In this document: piece by piece, positions 25,969 to 34,499 of the stretch
Layout: the number at the start of each line of letters is the position of its first letter
Position numbering within the stretch: position 1 is the stretch's first letter
Assembly: GCF_004295795.1 (NCBI RefSeq)
Contig: NZ_SEBR01000023.1
Coordinates: 1 to 60,354 of the forward strand
DNA from: Flavobacterium sp.
GTDB taxonomy: Bacteria; Bacteroidota; Bacteroidia; Flavobacteriales; Flavobacteriaceae
Length of the DNA stretch: 60,354 bases
Reading direction: 5' to 3'
Made by a program: the position numbers and the translations under genes
Notes under the pieces: generated by a model
Seen by the model: the letters and a program-made list of their open reading frames with translations, nothing else
Databases searched by the model: none
Told to the model about the DNA's origin: nothing

Positions 25969-25987
25969 GTCAAATTGTGTTGTGGCG

Positions 25988-25995
25988 CAAAGATA
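25988..25995 (-). promoter_or_regulatory. -7 promoter element of purM
   Basis: TATCTTTG on the minus strand (25995 to 25988) fits TAnnTTTG, 19 bp upstream of the purM ATG, implying a short leader. Confidence 0.55.
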
Positions 25996-26049
25996 GTTTT
26001 TACTCGCGAGTTTTTACCGATCCGCACAAAGTTTCAACTTTCAAAAGCG

Positions 26050-26165
26050 CTACTGTTTTCTGCAACTGTTCCACTGCAACTGCTCTTCTGCAACTGCAAC
26101 TGCAACTGCTACTGTCTTCTGCCACTGCTACTGCTACTGCCTTCTGCCACTGCAACCGCCTCCTG
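26050..26165. repeat. Simple-sequence tract of CTGCAA/CTGCTA/CTGCCA hexamers
   Basis: About 115 bp of imperfect hexamer repeat such as TGCAACTGCAACTGC and CACTGCTACTGCTACTGC lies between purM and the S74 protein gene. The complement, TGGCAGAAGGCAGTAGC, resembles the coding repeat at 38196-38290 and the noncoding tract at 33676-33775. The rest of 25969-26434 contains no gene. Confidence 0.8.
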
Positions 26166-26434
26166 AATTAGGGCGTTCCGGCGCATCAAAATCCCGTTCC
26201 AAATCAAAAGAAAGGCGCCGTCGGGCTAGTGTCACTCGCTTTTTTGCCTCGGAAAAATTCGGTAAAAACAAAATAAGTAGGGCAAAAAGAGCTCAAACAA
26301 ATGCCACTATCCCTAACGCAAAGCAGTCCAAAAAAACCAAAAATGGGCAAAAATACCCATACTTGACGTTTATTCCTTAACAGCATCAACTATTTGAAAT
26401 ACATACTTTTACAATTCCTCAAAAGCAACAACCC

Positions 26435-28210
26435 ATGAAACTTTTTTACCTTTTTGCACTTGGTTTGCCCATTCTTGGTCAGGCGCAGGTAGGAATCAAT
26501 ACCACTGCGCCGGCGGCGACACTCGATATTTCGGCATCAAATCCCGCCACACCAAACGGAACAGACGGGATTCTCATTCCGCGCGTCACCCAATTCGGCT
26601 ACATCCCGACGCCAACCTACGGGCAAATGGTTTTCCTGACCACGCAATACCTCAACGATTCCCCGGGCTTTTATTACTACGACAATAGTTACAACGGCTG
26701 GCTTCCGGTTGCGGGCCGCGTCTGGAAAATGGCTGGCAATGTCGTGAATGCCACCACAGATTTCATCGGATCGACAAACCTCGCCGATGTTTACTTCAAA
26801 CGCGACAACACGGCTTCGGGCGTAATTTCGGACAGCAATACTTCTTTCGGATACAAAACCATTTCCAATACGTTCTATTCCACAACATTCGGGACGGCAT
26901 TCGGGACTTCCGCCATGCAGGCTTTTTCCGGAAATGACAACACGGCCGTGGGTTATTTCTGCATGTCGAGCTTTTCTTTCGGGTCAGGAAATACGGCCGT
27001 TGGCTCTCGCGTCCTGAACAACGTTCCCGGCGGATGGCTCCAAAACAACTCGGCTTTGGGTTTTCAGGCGCTGAACAAACTCAACAACGGTGAAAACAAC
27101 ATTGCCGTGGGCAGAAACGCTTTGGGCAACATGCAGTCTGGTGCAGATAACGTGGCGATCGGCGCGATGGCGATGGACAATTACCTCAGCGGAAATATAA
27201 CCGCACAACCCGGCGACAACAACACAGCTGTAGGATCTTATGTAATGAGAAACGGCGGCAACGGCAATTCGGCATTCGGGACGTTTGCGATGGAACAAAG
27301 TACGGGCAACAAGAATACCGCGGTCGGATTGGACGCCTTGCAGGTCGGTTCGGGAGATGAAAACGTGGCAGTCGGCTTCGAAGCGCTGCGGTATCGGGCG
27401 CAGTCTTCCCAATGCGTGGCCGTCGGAAAAAGCGCGCTGGTCCATTTTTCGGGCATGAACAACACGGCTGTCGGAGCCAACACGTTGAACAGCGCAAGTG
27501 GCGTTGGCATCTCGAACTCGGCTTTCGGCGCACTTTCGCTTTCGGATCTGGCGAACGCCGACGGAAACACCGCAATCGGTTACAACACCATGTCGCAAAA
27601 CCAATACGGCGCTTTCAATACGGCTTTGGGTGCAAACGCTTTTTCTACCGTCGGAAATTTCAATTATTCGACTGCGATCGGCGAGAACTCGAGCATTACC
27701 GCGAACAATCAAATGCGTTTTGGCAGCGCCACGGTCACAAGCATCGGCGGAATCGTGGGCTGGACGACATTGTCAGATGCGCGTTTCAAGTCCGATATTC
27801 GCCAAGACGTTTCCGGACTTGCGTTCATCCAAAAACTGCGCCCCGTGACTTACGATCTCGACGGTAAAGCCTATTCTGATTTCGTCGGGAACAAAAACGG
27901 CGGAAACTGTGCCAGCACGCGAGAGAGCGGCTTTATCGCACAGGAAGTTGAAGCTGCGGCAAAATCCCTGAATTTCACTTTCAGCGGAGTCGACGCTCCA
28001 AAAAATGCGAGTGACACTTACGGTCTGCGCTACGGCCAATTCGTCGTGCCTTTGGTCAAAGCGGTTCAGGAACAACAGCAAATCATCGAAAAACAGCAGT
28101 TGGAAATCGCGACGCTGAAGGCAAATCTTGAGCAATCCCAATCGGTTCAAACCAATATTTTGAAACGCTTGGACAATCTCGAAAACCGGACGTTGCTATC
28201 CAAAAACTGA
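26435..28210 (+). CDS. Secreted surface protein with C-terminal S74 intramolecular chaperone
   Basis: A 591-residue protein with signal peptide MKLFYLFALGLPILGQAQ and the next segment VGINTTAPAATLDISASNPA, typical of Bacteroidetes S74 proteins. The middle (about 130-430) is a repeat field of trimeric-adhesin type: NTAVGSRV, NNIAVGRNALG, NVAIGAMAM, NTAVGSYVM, NKNTAVGLDALQ, as in YadA-like heads. At about 440-591 comes a peptidase S74 domain. The catalytic Ser447-Lys452 dyad sits in TTLSDARFKSDI (SDxRxK), as in phage endosialidase chaperones. These domains help trimeric beta-fibres fold and then autocleave. The C-terminal helix (EQQQIIEKQQLEIATLKANL) is a coiled coil. It is not part of a prophage, as the neighbours are purM and OmpA-like genes. 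Confidence 0.9.
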   Translation: MKLFYLFALGLPILGQAQVGINTTAPAATLDISASNPATPNGTDGILIPRVTQFGYIPTPTYGQMVFLTTQYLNDSPGFYYYDNSYNGWLPVAGRVWKMAGNVVNATTDFIGSTNLADVYFKRDNTASGVISDSNTSFGYKTISNTFYSTTFGTAFGTSAMQAFSGNDNTAVGYFCMSSFSFGSGNTAVGSRVLNNVPGGWLQNNSALGFQALNKLNNGENNIAVGRNALGNMQSGADNVAIGAMAMDNYLSGNITAQPGDNNTAVGSYVMRNGGNGNSAFGTFAMEQSTGNKNTAVGLDALQVGSGDENVAVGFEALRYRAQSSQCVAVGKSALVHFSGMNNTAVGANTLNSASGVGISNSAFGALSLSDLANADGNTAIGYNTMSQNQYGAFNTALGANAFSTVGNFNYSTAIGENSSITANNQMRFGSATVTSIGGIVGWTTLSDARFKSDIRQDVSGLAFIQKLRPVTYDLDGKAYSDFVGNKNGGNCASTRESGFIAQEVEAAAKSLNFTFSGVDAPKNASDTYGLRYGQFVVPLVKAVQEQQQIIEKQQLEIATLKANLEQSQSVQTNILKRLDNLENRTLLSKN

Positions 28211-28221
28211 CATCCGGGAAA

Positions 28222-28722
28222 TCAGTCCGGCCTTCCGTCCAACCAAAACCCGGCTTTCCCTTTTCGGAACATTTCAAAATCGAGATGGATGTGGTCGAAT
28301 CCTTTGTTGGCAACCCATTTTCCGTCAGAAAACAAAAAAGAAACCCGATCGCCCAACGCCGGACGCGGTTTCGCCTTGAATTCCCGAAACCTGTAAACGA
28401 AATAAAAACTGAGATAATCGTTTTGCGACGGCTCGTAATCGAAGCCAAATACATGTTCCGTATTGAGTAAATGCTCGATTTCGGTTGCTGAAATGCCGTT
28501 TTCCAATTGAGATCGCGACGATTGGTATTGCCAGTCAATAGTAGATTCGCGTGCTTTGGCGCCTTTCATCAGCGACCAAATAAGCGATTTTTCCTCGTAC
28601 TTTTTCCGGTCGAAAAGTTTGTGATCGGTTTGCCCGATGAAATTTTCCGTCGGATGCAAAAAGGGTTGATCATCAGGAGTTTTAACCGATGATAATTCGA
28701 TTTTGATCAGTTTCGGATGCAT
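28222..28722 (-). CDS. Hypothetical protein in OmpA-like operon
   Basis: A 166-residue soluble-looking protein without a signal peptide or membrane segment. It begins MHPKLIKIELSSVKTPDD and contains many aromatic and charged residues (FYFVYRFREFKAKPRP; GFWLDGRPD at the end). I do not recognise the family. Its ATG at 28722 is one base beyond the stop of the preceding OmpA-like gene on the same strand, so it is surely co-translated with the two OmpA-like proteins. Confidence 0.75.
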   Translation of the reverse strand: MHPKLIKIELSSVKTPDDQPFLHPTENFIGQTDHKLFDRKKYEEKSLIWSLMKGAKARESTIDWQYQSSRSQLENGISATEIEHLLNTEHVFGFDYEPSQNDYLSFYFVYRFREFKAKPRPALGDRVSFLFSDGKWVANKGFDHIHLDFEMFRKGKAGFWLDGRPD

Positions 28723-28723
28723 C

Positions 28724-29503
28724 TCAGTTGCCGATGATTTCCACCTCGACGCGTCTGTTCTCGTCTTGTTCCTTTTCGTTTTTTTCGGGAATCGGACGCA
28801 AAGGACTAGAAACGCCGAAGCCTTTGTAAGAAAGCCGATTCGACTTCACGCCGTTTTTCACAAGGAAATCGTAAACGGCTTTTGCGCGTTGCGTCGACAC
28901 GTAGGAATAATCTTTTTCCTTGTCGGTTTGGCAACAAATGTGACCTTGAATTTCAACCTTGAGATTAGGATTGTCGTTCAGTATCGCCAAAAGTTTATCG
29001 AGCACAGGGCGCGAATTCGGAACGACGACATCTGACATATTGTAGAAATTCAATCCCGGAAGCCGAACTTTGTCGCCAATTTTCGCTGTCTCGATTTTTT
29101 TCTGCAATTGGCCGTCCGGTTTCTTCGGCGCTTCCGGAATCGCGTAGACAATCTCGACCTTGCGGTTTTTCTCGCGGATTTTTGATTGGACAAAAGATTC
29201 GCCATAACCTTTGAGCGAATAATTTTCCGCGAAAGCGACTTCACGCGAACGCAGATAATCTTCCACAGACTTGGCGCGCTTGACAGACAAACTGTCGTTG
29301 TATTCCAAAGTGCCCAAATGATCGCAATACCCGTAAACGCCCAAAACTTTCGCCTTCGGATACTTTTCTACCCAGGAATCGATTTTTTGTCGTTGGGAAA
29401 TCTCGAGATCGTAGCGATTGAGCGCGAAGAAAATTTCGGCTTTGTCCTGAGCGAATCCGACAGAAAACGACAGCAAAAAAGTAAACAGCAATAGGTTTTT
29501 CAT
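28724..29503 (-). CDS. OmpA-like double-domain envelope protein
   Basis: A 259-residue exported protein (MKNLLLFTFLLSFSVGFAQ). Two OmpA/MotB-like domains lie at about 20-125 and 150-259. The first has the IFFALNRYDLEISQRQKIDS start and VYGYCDHLGTLEYNDSLSVKR. The second has LKVEIQGHICCQTDKEKDY, RAKAVYDFLVKNGVKSNRL and a typical RRVEVEIIGN end. The fold normally binds peptidoglycan diaminopimelate through a GHTD-x-x-G motif; here the second domain reads GHICCQTD, with a vicinal Cys pair. It is the middle gene of an operon: a paralogue (29525-30406) is 21 bp upstream and a hypothetical gene follows. The ATG at 29503 is preferred over a TTG one codon earlier. Confidence 0.85.
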   Translation of the reverse strand: MKNLLLFTFLLSFSVGFAQDKAEIFFALNRYDLEISQRQKIDSWVEKYPKAKVLGVYGYCDHLGTLEYNDSLSVKRAKSVEDYLRSREVAFAENYSLKGYGESFVQSKIREKNRKVEIVYAIPEAPKKPDGQLQKKIETAKIGDKVRLPGLNFYNMSDVVVPNSRPVLDKLLAILNDNPNLKVEIQGHICCQTDKEKDYSYVSTQRAKAVYDFLVKNGVKSNRLSYKGFGVSSPLRPIPEKNEKEQDENRRVEVEIIGN

Positions 29504-29524
29504 CAAAAATGAATTTTTACAACC

Positions 29525-30406
29525 TCAAAGAATTTCAATTTCAACACGTCTGTTTGCGGCGCGCTCCGTTTCACTTTTCTCGGGAATCGTGAAAAGCGGC
29601 GCGGTCGTCCCGAAACCTTTGTAAGAAAGGCGGGATTTGTCGATTTCGTGCGTGATCAAAAACTGGTAAACTGCCTTGGCTCGCTTCGTTGACAAGTCTG
29701 TATGGTCTTTCGGACTGCAGCACAAATGGCCTTGAATGTCGATTTTGATATTGGGATTGCGTTGCAGAACCAGCAGCAATTCGTACAATTTGCTCCTCGA
29801 TTCGGGCACGATCGCAAATGTGTTTATCACAAAATTGAGGTTCGCGATAGCGAGTTTGTCGCCTTTGGCCGAATTCGTCATCTGGCGCATGAATTCCACA
29901 TCGAGCTTGTATTTGGACTTTGTGCCGTCGGGATTGTCGACCGTGATACTTTCCGGATAAGTCACCACTCGCATTTGAGGTTCAGGCGCGACTTCTGGCT
30001 TGATTCCGAGGATTTCGTTCTCTCGCGGAATGTCTTTGGCTTCGATATAGTAAATCGTCGCCTTCCTATTTTCGGATTTGTTCTTGGAATGTTTGTGAAG
30101 CTCGCCGAAACTTCTCGTCTTGAAATCCTCGCGGATCTTGATCTTACCCGAAATCACCTTGAAAACCGTGGAGACGCGCCTTTGGGAAAGCGAATCGTTG
30201 TGCGAGAGCGTTCCGTCTTCATCGGTATAACCGTTTATCCCGACGATTTTTACGTCTTTGTTCGCATCCATCCATTGCTGCAAACGCGTAGCTTCAGATT
30301 TTTTTAGCTCATACTTGTTGGTTTCGAAGAAAATCGAGAACTGCAACTGGGCGTGCGAAAACAGTGGTAAAATCAGCAGTAAAAGGGCGAGTTTTATAGA
30401 TTTCAT
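29525..30406 (-). CDS. OmpA-like double-domain envelope protein (paralogue)
   Basis: A 293-residue paralogue of the next gene, with signal peptide MKSIKLALLLLILPLFSHAQ. The first OmpA-like domain (about 20-125) carries FSIFFETNKYELKKSEATRL and the GYTDEDGTLSHNDSLSQRR loop. After a linker with VTYPESITVDNPDG, the second domain (about 175-293) has IDIQGHLCCSPKDHTDLSTK, RAKAVYQFLITHEIDKSRL and the terminal RRVEIEIL. The same Cys-Cys variant of the ligand loop appears in both proteins. The start is the ATG at 30406 because the signal peptide begins there. Their shared operon suggests partners in tethering the outer membrane to the wall, an inference from the fold. Confidence 0.85.
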   Translation of the reverse strand: MKSIKLALLLLILPLFSHAQLQFSIFFETNKYELKKSEATRLQQWMDANKDVKIVGINGYTDEDGTLSHNDSLSQRRVSTVFKVISGKIKIREDFKTRSFGELHKHSKNKSENRKATIYYIEAKDIPRENEILGIKPEVAPEPQMRVVTYPESITVDNPDGTKSKYKLDVEFMRQMTNSAKGDKLAIANLNFVINTFAIVPESRSKLYELLLVLQRNPNIKIDIQGHLCCSPKDHTDLSTKRAKAVYQFLITHEIDKSRLSYKGFGTTAPLFTIPEKSETERAANRRVEIEIL

Positions 30407-30496
30407 AAGGGTTGAATGGGATATTGGAAAGATACACAAAATAAAAACTGCGAGCGAAATCGAATTTTCTTTATTTGCGCCAAACCAAGTTTTTAC

Positions 30497-31052
30497 CTGA
30501 AAAAAGCAGCACTTATCACTTTGTTGTCAATGGGTTACGTTCAGGCGCAATCGGTTGTGCAAAGGGTGAATTCGGGCAGTCTCGTGACGGCTTCTTCTTC
30601 TGTTTCGGTAGGCGAGATTGTCGTCGTTCCACAGAATCCAAACCAGTAGCAAAGCGGAATCATCGGAATCCTCGCGCAAAACAGCCAACTCGAAGTCCCG
30701 GAATTCTCTCCGGCACCAAAAGTCGGCGCCTACCCTAACCCGATGACGGCCGGACTCTCGTTCAAAACAGACCTCAATCAAATCCACTGACCATTTACCC
30801 TACTTATAACACGGGAACGAATACTTTCACCTTTTCAGCTCCCAATATCGTCAACTCCTCCGATATTTATTTTCGTATTCCTACCGCATTTACCAGTCAG
30901 GAACAGCTCGGGGACAATCTAGCCGATGGAACTATCGATGCCTAAGTCGCACCGACTCATCCAACTGGCGCGACAGCAATGCCGAAAAACTTCACATTCA
31001 CACACTGACGTTGGTCGTAAACGGAACTTACACAAGTGCCGTCGCTCCTTGA
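30497..31052 (+). pseudogene. Decayed T9SS-type secreted protein gene
   Basis: The remnant starts with a signal-peptide-like LKKAALITLLSMGYVQAQ, where the start codon reads CTG (30497) instead of ATG. It continues SVVQRVNSGSLVTASSSVSV and GEIVVVPQNPNQ, is stopped by TAG at 30647, and resumes SGIIGILAQNSQ and then VGAYPNPMTAGLSFKT, a T9SS sorting-domain start. A TGA at 30788 breaks this, after which a shifted frame reads PLTIYPTYNTGTNTFTFSAP through TAFTSQEQLGDNLADG, then stops and shifts again to TLTLVVNGTYTSAVAP and a stop at 31050. These look like two gene fragments joined by a deletion. Confidence 0.7.
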
Positions 31053-31076
31053 TCGACAAATATCTGCAACAAAAAA

Positions 31077-31110
31077 CCCGCCTCGAAAAAAGCGGGTTTT
31101 GTTTTTACAA
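31077..31110 (-). terminator. Bidirectional terminator between pseudogene and glnN
   Basis: AACCCGC and GCGGGTT pair around a 10-nt loop with T-rich sequence on the plus strand and A-rich sequence before the stem, 10 bp from the glnN stop. Confidence 0.65.
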
Positions 31111-31119
31111 GCTGTCCTA

Positions 31120-33309
31120 TTAGCGCACGAACAACAATTCTCTGTATTTGGTAAGCGTCCAGATTTCGTCGTCTACCAAAAGCTCAAGCTTGTCGCAATG
31201 CTCGCGGATCGTATCGAAATACGGCTTTACGTTGAAACAGTAAGCGTGTGCCATTTCTTCTGCGCTTGACAGGTTGTTGGCTTTCTTGCGCTCTTCTGTC
31301 ATCGCACCTACGTTAGTGTTGATGCCTTCGATGTGAGCCGAAATTTCCTTGATCAAAGTGATTTGCTCCTTGGCGATCGTTTCGAATTCACTTCCGAAGA
31401 TTTCCTTCAAACCTCTTACGTTTTCGATCAACGTGTTTTGGTATTTGATCGCTGTCGGAATGACGTGGTTGCGCGCTATGTCGCCCAAAACGCGTCCTTC
31501 GATCTGGATTTTCTTGGTGTATTCCTCGACTTCGATCTCGTAGCGCGATTCCACTTCGATGTGGTTCATGACTCCCATTTCCTCGAACAAATCCATGGCT
31601 TTTTTGGAAACCTTTGCTTTCAGTGCTTCCGGAGTCGTCTTGTGGTTGGAAAGTTTGCGTTTCGCTCCTTCAACTTGCCACTCGTCGCTGTAACCGTCGC
31701 CTTCGAAAAGGATGGCTTTTGTTTGCTTGATGTATTCGCGCAGTACGTTGAAAATCGCCTCGTCCTTTTTCAGGCCTTTCGATTCGATCAACCCGTCGAC
31801 TTCGTTCTTGAAATCCTTTAATTGCTTGGCCACGATCGTGTTCAAAGTTGTCATTGAAACGGCGCAGTTCGCAGAGGAACCAACCGCGCGGAATTCGAAC
31901 TTGTTTCCTGTAAAGGCAAACGGTGACGTGCGGTTACGGTCTGTATTGTCAAGCAAGACGTCCGGGATTTTCCCGACTACGTTGAGTTTGAGGTCTGTTT
32001 TTTCTTCAGGGGAAAGTTTTCCATCGGTTACATTCTCGAGGTTTTCGAGCACTCGCGTCAATTGTTGTCCGATGAAAACAGAAATGATGGCCGGCGGCGC
32101 TTCGTTGGCTCCCAAACGGTGATCGTTCGAAGCCGATGCGATAGAGGCGCGCATCAATTCCTCATAAGTGTAAACCGCCTTGATCGTGTTGATAAAGAAC
32201 GTAAGGAATTGCAGGTTGCTCATTGGCGTTTTTCCCGGAGCAAGCAAGTTGATTCCCGTATCTGTAGCCATTGACCAGTTGTTGTGTTTTCCCGATCCGT
32301 TTACGCCTTTGAAAGGTTTTTCGTGGAAAAGCACTTTGAACGAGTGGCGTTCGGCGACTTTCTGCATGACGTCCATCAACAAAGAGTTGTGGTCGACAGC
32401 AAGGTTCGTTTCCTCAAAAATCGGAGCGAGCTCGAATTGGTTTGGCGCTACTTCGTTGTGACGCGTCTTCACTGGAATTCCAAGCAACATACACTCGTTT
32501 TCGAGATCGCGCATGTAATTGAGGACGCGCGTCGGGATCGATCCGAAATAGTGATCTTCCAACTGTTGGCCTTTTGCGGAGGCGTGACCAAGAAGCGTTC
32601 TTCCTGTAAGCGTGATATCAGGGCGCGAAGCTGCCAAAGCCGAGTCGATAAGGAAATATTCCTGTTCCCAACCCAATGTAGGCGTGACTTTCTTCACGTT
32701 TTTGTCGAAATATTTGGCGACGTCGGTCGCGGCTTCGTCAATCGCGTTCAACGCGCGCAAAAGCGGTGCTTTGTTGTCAAGGGCTTCACCTGTGTACGAA
32801 ACGAAAACCGTTGGGATGCAAAGTGTCGTTCCGAAGATGAATGCCGGCGATGTCGGATCCCAGGCCGTGTAACCGCGGGCTTCGAACGTATTGCGGATTC
32901 CGCCGTTAGGGAAAGACGAAGCATCCGGTTCTTGTTGTACCAATTGGCTTCCTCCGAATTTTTCTACAGGATCAGATCCGTCGAATGAAGTTTCGAAGAA
33001 CGCATCGTGCTTTTCAGCAGTTGCGCCCGTCAAGGGTTGGAACCAGTGCGTGTAATGCGTAACGCCTTTGGCAAGCGCCCATTCTTTCATTCCCATCGCG
33101 ATATAATCGGCGAGTTTGCGGTCAATTTTTGTTCCGTGCTGGACGGCGCTTTGTACGGCTTTGAAGGCTTCTGGCGTAAGGAATTGACGCATCGCCTTGT
33201 CGTTGAACACATTGCTGCCAAAAATGATCGATTTTTTGTCCAGCTCTTTTACTTCAACAACCGGTCTGTTGGCTGTTTCTCTCAAAGATTGAAAACGGAA
33301 AGTTGACAT
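31120..33309 (-). CDS. glnN: Glutamine synthetase type III (GlnN)
   Basis: A 729-residue glutamine synthetase of the long type III class, common in Bacteroidetes and Cyanobacteria, which makes glutamine from glutamate and ammonia with ATP. Type III landmarks include MSTFRFQSLRETANRPVVEV at the start, GMKEWALAKGVTHYTHWFQP, LGWEQEYFLID (ligand carboxylates), ETNLAVDHNSLLMDVMQKVA and HEKPFKGVNGSGKHNNWSM, an ATP/ammonia site. The C-terminal helical extension runs from about 540 to 729. A TAnnTTTG promoter lies 41 bp upstream. The symbol glnA is often used for the same gene. Confidence 0.96.
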   Translation of the reverse strand: MSTFRFQSLRETANRPVVEVKELDKKSIIFGSNVFNDKAMRQFLTPEAFKAVQSAVQHGTKIDRKLADYIAMGMKEWALAKGVTHYTHWFQPLTGATAEKHDAFFETSFDGSDPVEKFGGSQLVQQEPDASSFPNGGIRNTFEARGYTAWDPTSPAFIFGTTLCIPTVFVSYTGEALDNKAPLLRALNAIDEAATDVAKYFDKNVKKVTPTLGWEQEYFLIDSALAASRPDITLTGRTLLGHASAKGQQLEDHYFGSIPTRVLNYMRDLENECMLLGIPVKTRHNEVAPNQFELAPIFEETNLAVDHNSLLMDVMQKVAERHSFKVLFHEKPFKGVNGSGKHNNWSMATDTGINLLAPGKTPMSNLQFLTFFINTIKAVYTYEELMRASIASASNDHRLGANEAPPAIISVFIGQQLTRVLENLENVTDGKLSPEEKTDLKLNVVGKIPDVLLDNTDRNRTSPFAFTGNKFEFRAVGSSANCAVSMTTLNTIVAKQLKDFKNEVDGLIESKGLKKDEAIFNVLREYIKQTKAILFEGDGYSDEWQVEGAKRKLSNHKTTPEALKAKVSKKAMDLFEEMGVMNHIEVESRYEIEVEEYTKKIQIEGRVLGDIARNHVIPTAIKYQNTLIENVRGLKEIFGSEFETIAKEQITLIKEISAHIEGINTNVGAMTEERKKANNLSSAEEMAHAYCFNVKPYFDTIREHCDKLELLVDDEIWTLTKYRELLFVR

Positions 33310-33349
33310 AAGTTCTGTTTTAAAGTATTAAACCCTAATTAATTTGGTG

Positions 33350-33357
33350 CAAATATA
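33350..33357 (-). promoter_or_regulatory. -7 promoter element of glnN
   Basis: TATATTTG on the minus strand (33357 to 33350) matches TAnnTTTG, 40 bp upstream of the ATG. Confidence 0.55.
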
Positions 33358-33473
33358 GTTGATTTTTGTTTCAGAAAAATACAATACCCCATTTTGGGAG
33401 GGGTGTTTTTGAAAATTTATCAACATTTGGCACTTTTAACCCTTTGGATTCGGCTATAGGATTGCAGCGATAG

Positions 33474-33571
33474 AATAACGAATGTTGAATAACGAATGTT
33501 AAATAACGAATGTTGAATAACGAATGTTGAATAACGAATGTTGAATAACGAATGTTGAATAACGAATCTTG
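33474..33571. repeat. Seven-copy 14-bp minisatellite
   Basis: Units of AATAACGAATGTTG start at 33474, 33488, 33502, 33516, 33530, 33544 and 33558, with single changes in the second unit (end) and the last. The region lies between glnN and the small membrane protein gene and holds no gene. The frames through it simply read a short heptad-like repeat. Confidence 0.9.
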
Positions 33572-33675
33572 AATTTTGAACAGTTGCGTGAGGGATGGCG
33601 GCTTTGTCTGAGCTCTTTGGCCAGCCCCCAAAGCTGGCCAAAAGCGAGTGCCGATCAGCCCGACGGCGGCTTTTG

Positions 33676-33775
33676 AAAGGTGGCAGTGGCAGCAGCAGTT
33701 GCAAACCCGATTAACAGATAGTCAAAGTGTTGGACTTTAGCTTACGATGCAATGGCTGCCACTGCCACTGCACCT
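33676..33775. repeat. Inverted pair of GCAGTG-type simple repeats
   Basis: GGTGGCAGTGGCAGCAGCAG (33677-33696) and its near complement CTGCCACTGCCACTGCACC (about 33754-33772) flank about 55 bp, so the tract can fold into a long imperfect hairpin. The unit resembles the repeats at 26.1 kb and 38.2 kb. No gene is visible from 33310 to 33905. Confidence 0.7.
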
Positions 33776-33905
33776 GCCTCTGAAAAACGGCCGCCGGCAC
33801 GCCCAAAAACTTAAAACACCGTTAAATACCTTAAATCGATGCTAATGTCAGCGCATGTCCTATATATATGAAGTACTTTTAGGAATAACACAAAATGACA
33901 ATATC

Positions 33906-34175
33906 ATGAACAGAAAAGCAGTACTAGCAGGTGTAGTGGTCGGAGTGGCCGCTTTGACGGCCGCAGGAATCATCGCGTATAGAAAACGTTCCAAAACAGA
34001 CCAACTCAAAGGCACGGCAGAAGATTACGCCGACAAATTCCGCTCGAAGTTGAACAAGCTCGAGAAGAAAGCCAAAAAAGAATATGCCCAGATCATCGAG
34101 CAAGGCGAGGATTTCGCCAACACCGCGAAAGACCGGGCTACGCAATGGGCGAATAAAGCCGGAGCGAATTTATAA
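33906..34175 (+). CDS. Small single-pass membrane protein, YtxH-like
   Basis: An 89-residue protein with a basic start (MNRKAVLAG), one hydrophobic segment (about 8-25, AGVVVGVAALTAAGIIAYR) followed by RKRSK, then a charged amphipathic helix (Lys/Glu-rich, SKLNKLEKKAKKEYAQIIEQ). The layout of an N-terminal anchor and a coiled-coil-like cytoplasmic tail is typical of YtxH-domain proteins, which are small stress-linked membrane proteins of unknown mechanism. I start at the ATG at 33906 rather than upstream because the anchor begins there. It ends in a strong terminator. Confidence 0.7.
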   Translation: MNRKAVLAGVVVGVAALTAAGIIAYRKRSKTDQLKGTAEDYADKFRSKLNKLEKKAKKEYAQIIEQGEDFANTAKDRATQWANKAGANL

Positions 34176-34177
34176 GT

Positions 34178-34207
34178 AAGACGACCTTTCGGGGTCGTTT
34201 TTTTTTC
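34178..34207 (+). terminator. Intrinsic terminator after the YtxH-like gene
   Basis: ACGACC and GGTCGT pair around TTTCGG and are followed by nine T residues, immediately after the stop. Confidence 0.85.
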
Positions 34208-34499
34208 GTCGGATTTTTAGCGCATCGGAAATCACAAATCCGGATATCAGGAAGAGTGCGATAACTTCAAATTCGATGAACCGATAATCAGACAGCTGAA
34301 ACATCAACATTTCCCAAAATTTCCATTCACACATAATCATGCAACGAAACCCGAGAAATCGTGTAAGTGAATTCATCGTTTTTGGAGGAAATTTGAGAAC
34401 CTGAAAATTCACGGAAAACCGACCGTAATTTCAAGTCAACCAACTCAATAATAAAACGACGCAACACTATACAACCAACATTCTCAACCACACAAAGCC
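34208..34499. other. Gene-free spacer before the glycosyltransferase gene
   Basis: No convincing gene, repeat or promoter consensus was found. A small minus-strand frame (34170-34412) reads as low-quality sequence and overlaps the terminator, so it was rejected. Confidence 0.5.

Noticed and set aside
24946..26166. A 406-codon plus-strand frame opposite purM
   Set aside because: Antisense to purM and ends in the hexamer repeat tract; no recognisable motif.
26435..28210. Prophage tail fibre
   Set aside because: The S74 domain is common in phages, but there is a signal peptide and no other phage gene nearby.
34170..34412. 80-codon minus-strand frame
   Set aside because: Overlaps a terminator and the end of the YtxH-like gene; no family and no promoter.
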